Of a stretch of DNA of 64,000 bases, positions 56,348 through 64,000 are shown piece by piece. The notes below the pieces were generated by a model. That model was not told where the DNA came from and did no database searches. It saw nothing but the letters and a program-made list of their open reading frames with translations. Position 1 is the first letter of the stretch; each line of letters opens with the position of its first letter. The DNA is taken from contig OY992832.1 of the NCBI GenBank assembly GCA_963921425.1, forward strand, positions 26,873,489 to 26,937,488. The letters run 5' to 3'. The stretch is from Dryas octopetala (taxonomy: Eukaryota; Streptophyta; Magnoliopsida; Rosales; Rosaceae). The translations under genes and the position numbers were made by a program.

Positions 56348-58793
56348 TGATGAGTGTGCATTTTGCATCACTTTATGATACTAATTCCTTAACCTAGAGT
56401 GTTAGAACTCGCTATTTTGTGTTTCTTGTCTTGTTTTTGTGTTTTCAGGTCAAATGAAGCAGAAATGAGAAAAAGAAGCAAATGGAGCCATTTTGGGACA
56501 ATTCCTGGTCAAACCAGGAAAACGAGTGAAATCCTGGTCAAACCAGGAAAAGTGCAGAAATCCTAGTCAAATGAGGATTCCTAGTCACACTAGGAAACAT
56601 CAAGTCCAGAACCATCATTGCGGAGCCAGAAATGTGAAATCTTGATCCGAACAGGAAATCCTGGTTGAACTAGGAAACCTAACCCAACTAGGGAAAGGAG
56701 TCCTAGTGACACTAGGAGATCCCAGGGGCAATATGGTCATTATGAGAAGTCGAAATGGATAAGGAATCTCTCATTTTCAAGAAATCCTAGTTGCACCAGG
56801 AAATGTTTTTCAAGGTTCCAGAAGCTTCCAGAAGGTGGTGGACATCCATGGAAATGAATGGAGGGAAGAAATGAATTTGAATTCAAATGGAAATGAGGGG
56901 CAAAATGGGAAGTCAAAAGTGGAGGGCCCATGGGCCCTAGGGATGCCGAACCAAGTGGGCCATGCATGCACATGCATGGGCCCAAACCCTAGCAGCCCAA
57001 AAGCCACACGCAAGGAGGTAGATGGCAGCCATGCATGCGCATGCATGCCATGCAAACCCTAGCAAGATAAGGGGCCATGCGCAAGCCCAAGGTGGAAGCC
57101 CATGGAGTGAAACCCTAGCCCATCTTGTGCAAGCTACTGAAGCCCAACATGGAAGCCCAACATGCAAGCCCAAAGCCCAAGACTACCAGCCCATGCGCCA
57201 AGGAGGGACCCTAGCTAGGCTAGGCGTGAGCCACTCAAGCCCATAAGGGAGCAGCCCATCACGCCAAGGCCCTAGTCAGCTAACCCTAGCTGAAGCCGTA
57301 AGGCACTAGGAGAAGGAAAACCCTATGCAGCCGCAAGTCTTTTCCTTGCCTCTCAAGGAAGGCTTCTCCTATTTAAATCCCCTCATTCAGACTTTTAGAG
57401 AACATTATTTTCTCTCCTCCTCCAGCCGAAATCACTCTCTTCCCCTTCTAGTTTTATTTTTCTGTTTTAGGGTTTTAGTTTCAGACTTTTATTTTCTTGT
57501 AAGGTGAGCCAAATTCAGAGAGAGGTTTAGAGAGAGGGTGGCGTGACAAGTGAGAGGGAAGGACCACCTGCTGCCGCAAGCCCAAGCTCACCTTGCCGTG
57601 AGCCAATTGCTTGTGTTAGGTGCCTCCTTCTTCCTCTCTCCTTGCCGCAGCCTCCATTTGTTGCACCTCTGATTTTTGCTTTCTTTTTCCTTCTAGTTTC
57701 AGATTTAATGTTGGATATTGGTTTCTGAATTTATTTAATTTAAGTTTCTGAATTTAATTAGTTTATAGCTTTGGTTCTGATTTTAATTCGTTGTTATTTA
57801 ATCTTTGCAATCTGATTTTATTGAGTTATCTCTTTATTGCTTTCAATTCATGTTGCTGAGTTCCATTTGTTTATGCTTTTAATTTCTTTAATTTTGCGTT
57901 TCTGATTTCCGTTAACAAGCATGAATTGGGATTTTATTTATTTGTTAGTTTCTGATTTTATTTGTTTTATTTAATTATGTAGGTTAGTTATTCTATCTTG
58001 CATGTTAGTCGTAGGTTGATTAATGGATTCGTATGCTTTAACAAATCGTTTATCCGTCTCTTGGTCTGTTAGTTTGATGTTTGCACATATTAAATTTCCA
58101 CTATCTATTAAAACCCCCGTCACTAGTTGTTTGCATCCTTTGACTGGCCACCTTAGGGTAATTGCATCTAGTTTATCTGTTAGGTTTAGCTGTGAAATAG
58201 TCAAAGACACTAAACCACAAGTAACAAGGGAATAAGGGATTATTCTTGGTAGTGGGGTTGGGCGACCTCTATAAGGAAATAGTCAAAGCTTATATGTTGT
58301 GCATGTTTGACGTTCTCATAAAACTTAATGACTCCTGCATGGGTAACAGCTGCCCTAGCTTGAACTAGGGAACATGTAGGTTAACTAGCTAAGGAAGGCC
58401 CAAGAAGCTCTTAGTTTATGCATTAGGAGAACAATGGCGAGAAAGTAACTAGCCAAACCTTTTTAGCTGTCAAACTTTAATATGTTGTGTTCAAATTAAC
58501 TGTCATTAGCCTTGGATGGTTATTGCATGCTTATCTGATTTGAAACTGAAAATTAACATTGCAAGATAGAATAAAGTGTGTGTGCGTGTGGTGATGTGTG
58601 CGTGTGTTTCCATCTTTCAAAACCCCCCATTTAGTTATTCTAGTGATTATTTGCACTGATTTGTTGTATATTAACCATTCCCTGTGGGATCGACCTCGTG
58701 CTTGTACGCTTTGCTACTGATGCGATTCGTGCACTTGCGAGTAAACTTAGAATGAGGTAATTGTTTATTTTGTTCTAAGAAAACACATCAACA
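56348..58793 (+). repeat. C2 3' LTR (2446 bp)
   Basis: Same length and near-identical sequence to the 5' LTR, ending CACATCAACA before TACCT. Short ORFs mirror those of the 5' LTR and are not genes. Confidence 0.95.
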
Positions 58794-59349
58794 TACCTCA
58801 AACTATTTTTCAAACCTAGCAGGGAGTTCCCTGAGGGGGAGCAATGAACGTATGTGATGCTCACCCCTACATTGTTGTTTTTCTCCCTCTCAGGTGCTGC
58901 GCGTGTGGACTTTGACGGCCTCGATTGAGGGGGTGGTGGTGCGGTCTCGAGCTTGTCAACTCATGTGTTCCTGTTTAGTCAGTATATTTTCCTTGGGCAG
59001 GTCCTTGGTGTCCTTTTACTATCTTTATATACCCTTGGTCATATCTTGTTTATACACTGAGTCCTTGGGTTGTCTACTTTTAAACTATCGAGTTTATATA
59101 AACAGTTTCTTTGAAGTTACTCTCAACAATAGTAGCTCCGAGGGTTGGTTTAATTCTGAATTAATTATTTCTGAATAAACTTTCCGCTGCAAACTCAAGC
59201 ACTCTGATCCAACCCATTTTTACTAAACCAAAAGGCTTAACCTATTTTGTGGATATTTGGGATTATAACACCGGGGGATTGGTTGTTGTAGTCTCAGGTA
59301 TTCTCAAGATAGGTGCCTCTGTTACGTACCTGGGTTTCGGGGCGTGACA
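58794..59349 (+). repeat. D2 3' LTR, last part
   Basis: It starts with the right TACCT duplication of C2 and ends GGGCGTGACA at 59349, where A2 gag-pro sequence begins. GTGAT at 58854-58858 corresponds to the site in D4 where A1 inserted. Confidence 0.9.
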
Positions 59350-61629
59350 TTGATTGCCTTCCAAACGAGTAGGAGTTGCTTCCACGATTTCATCTAATTC
59401 ACTGGACTCTGGTGTTCCCAAAGCAACCTCCAATGTATCTTCTGCAAGGCTAGTTTCGCACACTTCCTCAACCAATGGGTCCAAACTATCAATCCTCAAG
59501 CAATCATCCTCCTCCTTTGGATACCTCATTGCACCAAAAACATCAAACTCAACTGTTTCACCAAGTACAGACATTGTCAACTTCCCATTACTCACATTAA
59601 TCTTGGTGTTCGCCGTGGCCATGAACGGTCTTCCCAATATGATCGGTAGCTCATTACCTCTAATTGGGGTATCCTCCATTTCAAGAATGATAAAATCAGT
59701 GGGCATGATCAAATCTGCAACCCGAACCAGCACATCTTCAACCACACCTTTTGGAACCTTTACTGAACGATCTGCCAATTGAAGAGTAACACTAGTAGGT
59801 TTAAGATCTCCTATGCCCAACTGTGCGAAAACTGAATACGGCATCAAATTTATACTTGCTCCCAAATCCAGCAATGCCTTCTCAAACTTATGATCCCCAA
59901 CCAAACAAGGAATCGTAAAACTGCCAGGGTCCTTCAACTTGGGCGGCAACTTTCTTTGCAAAACAGCACTGACTTCTTCACTTAGACACACCTGTTCATG
60001 TTCTTTGAATTTCCTCTTGTGTGTGCACAATTCCTTCAAGAACTTAGCATACTTAAGAATCTGCTGAATAGCATCAAGCAAAGGAATGTTGATTTCCACT
60101 TTCTTAAACATCTTCAAAATTTCCTTAGCTTGCTTGTCCTTACTCTGCTTCCTTTGTCGTTGAGGGAAAGGCAACGGAGCTCTTGGAATAGAGGAAGTAA
60201 TCTCGGCCTTCTTGCTAGCACGCGTAGCAACGTGCTTTTCTTGTTTCTTTCTTTCCTCCTCTTCCTCATCCTTAACCTTGACTTTATCCCTCTTGTACTT
60301 TTCCACTTGTTCAGGATCTAGCATCTCAACTTCATCCTCATTACTTGGATTATCCTCTTGAGTAATGCCCACTTTGTTGTCAATCACTTTCCCACTTCTC
60401 AAAGTAGTGATTGCTTCGGCCTTATCCTGAATTGGTGCACCCTTTACCACTTTGTCCAAGGTTAAAGTCACTTGTTCCAATTGGGCTTCCAAATTCGAGA
60501 TAGCTTTAGCTGTGACACTCAACTGCTCCTCAGTCTTATTCATAAACGTCTTAGTATCATTAGACATCGAAGTTGTACTCTGAGCTAATGCAGCCATCAT
60601 GTCCTCCAAATAAGTACTTCGCTGCTCAACAGGGGACTGTACACTCGGTCTAGCTTGAACTCTTTGAACCTCGAAACATGCCTCTCCATGTGATGGCCTA
60701 GCTTCCTGATTTGCCATCAGAACCTGCATCATCTGCTTAAGCTCAGACATCTCAGCTTCCATAGCTGATTTCTTTTCCACTCTTTTCCGTCTATTCCACT
60801 GCTGTGAACTCAACGCCAATGTGTCAAAGAGTGTCCATGCTTCCTCAAAAGTCTTCTTTTTCAGTGCTCCTCCACATGTCATATCCATTATATTACGATC
60901 TTGATCCAACAGACCCTCATAAAAGTACTCAATCTGCATCCATGGGGCAAAATTATGGTGTGGACACGAAGTCAGAAGCTCTTGGTACCTTTCCCAACTC
61001 TCATGAAACACTTCGTCCTCTGATTGTGTAAACCCTAAGATCTGCTTCCTCATGATGATAGTCTTGCTAACTGGATAGAACCTCAGAAGAAACTTAGATG
61101 CCAGTTCCTCCCATGTTGTAATTGAAGCGACCTGCAAGGAAAACAACCAATGTTTAGCTTTATCTTTAAGAGAGAATGGAAATAACCTTAACTTCCTTTG
61201 ATCATCGCTCAACCCCCTCAGCTTGCCAATCTCGCTTATTGCATGAAATTCCTTGATATGCACGTAGGGATCCTCTCCTTCTAACCCATGAAATGATGGA
61301 AGAAGTTTGATTGTCCCACTTGAAAGTTCAAAATCAGCTTCCACTTGAGAGTAAACAATGCACGTAGGTTGAGCTAGAAGCGCTGGAGACGAATAATCAC
61401 TCAAAGGTATTCTCATCTGAGATTCATTCGGCTGCAAGGTCTCCTCGACTTCCTCTTCTGACTTCTCCTCTTCGTATGCTTTTTCAGATTCACTTCCTTT
61501 CGGCGACACAAGAGTAGGCCTCATCCTTAATGGTGTCCAATTGAGTCTCGGTCTTCCCTTGTATGCACTCAACACCTTTTGGCCTTCTACGCGTGAAAGA
61601 GGAGTGATCTTCGAATTTGATTCTTCCAT
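59350..61629 (-). pseudogene. gag-pro: A2 gag-protease gene, cut by D2
   Basis: Met at 61629, about 760 uninterrupted codons of Athila gag-pro, then the frame runs 29 codons into the D2 LTR and stops at 59263. Gag core (KDKAKHWLFSLQ, TSCPHHNFAPW), coil region and basic linker are as in A1. Where A1 has an amber stop, A2 has CAG, so gag and protease are one frame here. Protease: LDLGASINLMPYSVFAQLG near residue 592, and IILGRPFMATA near 670. RT, RNase H and integrase of A2 are absent from the window. If transcribed, the product would be a protease with a short foreign tail. Confidence 0.92.
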
Positions 61630-61749
61630 TGTACCTTAGAAACAAGAGAAATCAGCAAGAACAAAAAAAAAAATAAAAACAAGAAATAAAACCTAACTAA
61701 AATGACTTAACTAAAGTTAATTAAACTAGCAATCAACACAAATAACAAT

Positions 61750-61767
61750 TCCCCGGCAACGGCGCCA
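61750..61767 (-). other. A2 primer binding site, tRNA-Asp
   Basis: Minus strand TGGCGCCGTTGCCGGGGA, 6 bp from the 5' LTR. The leader between it and the gag start (61630-61749) is AT-rich with an A-run near 61661-61672. Confidence 0.92.
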
Positions 61768-61773
61768 AAAACT

Positions 61774-64000
61774 TGTTGTATGTTTTCCTAGAGCAAATTA
61801 AATAACTTTTTATGAGCTCTAGGTTAACTCGCAAGTGCACGAATCGCGGAGTAGCAAAGCTTACAAATACGAGGTCGATCCCACAGGGAATTGTACTAGT
61901 GTTATGATCACTAACTTAATTAAATTCGATTAAATCAACTCTAACTCACACACGCAAATGGAGGGTTTTGATTGGTTTTTGAGACTAGACAAACTAACAG
62001 ATAAATGACAAAACTTTAAAATAACAACTGAATGAATTTGGATAAAACAATAATAAAGAAACACTAGGGGTCAGAATCCACCACTAGCATACCATTCACT
62101 CTACTATGGATATTAACAATCAATATATAAACATGTCAACAAAGTTCGTCTACTAAAAGGTTTGGCTAGTTACTTTTAGCAATTACTCCCCTTACTGTGC
62201 ATAAACTAAGAGCTTCTTGGGCCTTCCTTAGCCAGTTAACTTGCATGTTCCCTAGTGCTAAGCTAAGGCAGCTGTTACCCATGCAAGAGTCATTACGATC
62301 TGTGAGAGTGACAAACACATAGCGCATAGCTCCAAATTAATGTACCCTATGTCCTCTATGATCCCTTTTCTCATGAATATTATCTTAGGATATCCACTTG
62401 TTGCCTATTGAAACTATCATCCTTTCGAGCTTATTTAGTTTCACAACATATATCTAGATGCATGCAACCTAAGGTGATCAGTCAAAGATGCGGAACAAAT
62501 AGATTCAATTTAAACAGAGATCCAAGATTTGTCAACATGTAAATAATTAAAAATCAATAATCCATAATGAGAGTAAGCAGCATCGCTAGGGCTTCATCTT
62601 AGCCCTAGCCCAATATTCAGCTACACATAATTAAATCCATAAATAAACAAAGCATAATTAAAACAATTAAAATAAAAGAAAGGGAAAAAGAAATCAAGCC
62701 GAGGCAGCAAGGTGAAGGCGAGATGACAGCATGAGATGATGCGGCTGCAAGGGTGGTGTCGCAATGGTGCTGCTCGGCCTTGGGCTCCACGGCAAGGTGG
62801 CTGAGGTGCTCGGCAAGGTGGCAGCAAGGTGGAGGCGTGACTAGGTGGTGGTGGCTGCGGCGTGACTTCCTCCTCCTTCTTCAGTTCAGCCCAAAAATAA
62901 AAGAACAAAAAGATAGGTGGCTGCAGCAGAAAAATAAAGAAAAGAGATGATGGTGGCTGCGGCAAGAGAAGAGAAAGAGATGTGATGGTGGCTGCTAGGG
63001 TTTGCTTCAGAAAAATAAAAGGAAGAGAGAGAAAGGACAAGGGGTGTGCGGCAAGGAAGATGGAGGCTAGCTACGGTTTCTGAAAATTAAAGAGGAGAGC
63101 ACCCTCTCCTTGAGTTATAAAGATGTATTTATAAAGAAGAGTGGGGCTGAGATTTCTCTTTCTCTTCAATGTGGGATAAGTGCATTCCTTGCACACCAAG
63201 GCTTATAATTTCCGGCCAAGCATGGGCCTTGGGCTGATTTGGGCTTTTTTTGGGCGTAACTCCCTTTTCAGCTCGCGGAACTGCTGCGCTACCTCCATTA
63301 AAATGGCCATATCTTGAGCTAGAAAACTCGGAATCGAAATCCGTATAATTCCCTGCGAAGCTAACATCCGTATCTTTCCAACCATATATGGCATACTACC
63401 TGAATCGTTCTGGAGAATTACAGAATTGCTGTCGAAATTGGTGCTCTATTTTCCAGGGTTTTGACTTCTTTTTTCAGCTAAGATTCCTTGGGAGGCAAGA
63501 ACAAGAAAGTGCAGCAGCAGCTAGGGTTAGGAGAGCATTGGGCTTGCGGCAAGGGCTTTGGCTTTGGGCTTAAGTGACACACGCCAGCCCCCTAGGGTTT
63601 AGTGCATGCGCATGGCTGCTAGTCTTGGGCTGGCGCATTGGGCTTCCTCTTGGGCTGGCGCATGCATGACCCCTTCAGATTTCGGCATTGCATAGGCCCA
63701 TGACCCATTTGACTTGTTGACTTTGTCATAGTTGACCCTTGACCATTAACTTTGACTTCCCATTTTGCCCCTCATCTCCATTTGAATTTGAATTCATTTC
63801 TTCCCTCCATTTATTTCCATGGATGTCCACCACCTTCTAGAAGCTTCAGGAACCTTGACTTTGTAGAGTTGACTTTGACAAACATTTCCTAGTGCAACTA
63901 GGATTTCTTGTAAATGAGGGATTCTTTATCCATTCCGAGTTCCCGTAATGACCAAATTGCCCCTGGGGTCTCCTAGTGTCATTAGGACTCCATTCCCTAG
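61774..64000 (-). repeat. A2 5' LTR, cut by the window end
   Basis: Minus-strand A-type LTR beginning (plus strand) TGTTGTATG. 2227 bp are visible of about 2560. Minus-strand TATA box at 63126-63133. Its first 1327 bp pair with 24487-25813. No genes; the ORFs at 62621-63040 and 62753-62950 recur only as LTR shadows. Confidence 0.92.

Larger units (their letters stand above)
49568..58793 (+). mobile_element. C2: intact family C element with gag-protease only
   Basis: LTRs of exactly 2446 bp (49568-52013, 56348-58793) with a perfect TACCT duplication (49563-49567, 58794-58798). By eye the LTRs differ at about six sites, for example near 49734, 50660, 51256 and 51450. Internal parts: tRNA-Asp primer site, one uninterrupted gag-protease ORF and a 2-kb untranslated 3' region with three polypurine-like tracts. 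RT, RNase H and integrase are absent. The layout resembles the TR-GAG class of non-autonomous LTR elements, plus a protease. Confidence 0.95.
45654..59349 (+). mobile_element. D2: internally deleted Tekay-like element, 5' LTR truncated, carrying C2
   Basis: The 5' LTR lacks its first 1366 bp (visible 45654-46874, 1221 bp). The internal region is 46875-47531. The 3' LTR is 47532-49567 plus 58799-59349 (2587 bp). The visible part of the 5' LTR has exactly the length of the matching part of the 3' LTR and differs from it at about 1% of sites. It lies in the A2 gag-pro gene (right junction 59349/59350). Confidence 0.88.
24487..64000 (-). mobile_element. A2: Athila-type element, heavily interrupted, right end outside window
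   Basis: The left (3') LTR starts at 24487. The right (5') LTR starts at 61774 and runs out of the window. The first 1327 bp of each differ at only about 6 sites by eye, so they are the two ends of one element. Between them lie D1, D3, A3, A5, D2 and C2. Of A2 itself only the left LTR part (24487-25813), gag-pro (59350-61629), the leader and the right LTR are certain. Pol and the 3' region are missing, apparently lost in a rearrangement. Confidence 0.8.

Noticed and set aside
1..64000. CRISPR arrays, operons or bacterial features
   Set aside because: All coding sequence is plant LTR-retrotransposon in type; direct repeats are LTRs and there are no spacer-like unit arrays.

Overview
The window is plant nuclear heterochromatin made entirely of nested LTR retrotransposons; I find no host gene, tRNA or rRNA. 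The kinds of element (Athila-type Ty3/gypsy with a tRNA-Asp primer site, Tekay/Del-type chromoviruses with a tRNA-iMet primer site and a C-terminal chromodomain) and the depth of nesting point to a flowering plant with a repeat-rich genome. I cannot name the species.

Three families make up almost everything. Family A (A1, A2, solo LTR A3, remnant A4, LTR piece A5) is Athila-like: LTR about 2.56 kb, TGTTGAGTG...CAACA, gag-protease-RT-RNaseH-integrase. Family C (solo LTR C0, C1, C2) is a gag-protease-only relative of A with the same primer site, polypurine tracts and 3' region but no polymerase; its LTR is 2.3-2.5 kb, TGATGAGTG...CAACA. Family D (D1-D4) is a Tekay-like chromovirus: LTR 2.6-2.7 kb, TGTGAGACC...CA. 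D3 carries the full gene set. D1 and D2 are internally deleted copies with only about 660 bp between their LTRs. Two minor pieces are F1 (another chromovirus, 1.0-kb LTR, minus strand) and E1 (a probable Athila-like LTR start).

Layout, left block: A1 (minus, 1-14198, left LTR cut by the window edge and split by solo LTR C0) sits in D4 (minus LTR, 14199-16318). D4 abuts a decayed A-type gag remnant A4 (plus, 16319-17231), then F1 (17232-18824), E1 (18825-19557) and C1 (plus, from 19558). Right block: everything from 24487 to the window end lies inside C1. A2 (minus, 24487 to beyond 64000) is split by D1 (25814-44304), which carries the intact-LTR element D3 (25951-36042, TSD GTTTT) and solo LTR A3 (37094-39625, TSD TTGGG) in its 5' LTR. 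An A-type LTR fragment A5 follows (44305-45653), then D2 (45654-59349), whose 3' LTR carries C2 (49568-58793, TSD TACCT). The A2 gag-pro gene and its 5' LTR close the window.

How the parts work together (inference): D1 and D2 keep LTRs, primer site and polypurine tract but no genes, so they need a D3-like helper. C2 has an intact gag-protease gene but needs polymerase from an A-like Athila. The two D3 LTRs look identical and the C2 LTRs differ at only about six sites, so both families moved recently. The best candidates for undescribed biology are the stacked palindromes upstream of the D-family TATA box, the array of 15-bp palindromes in the A and C LTRs, and a series of three polypurine-like tracts with conserved inverted repeats in the 3' regions of A and C.
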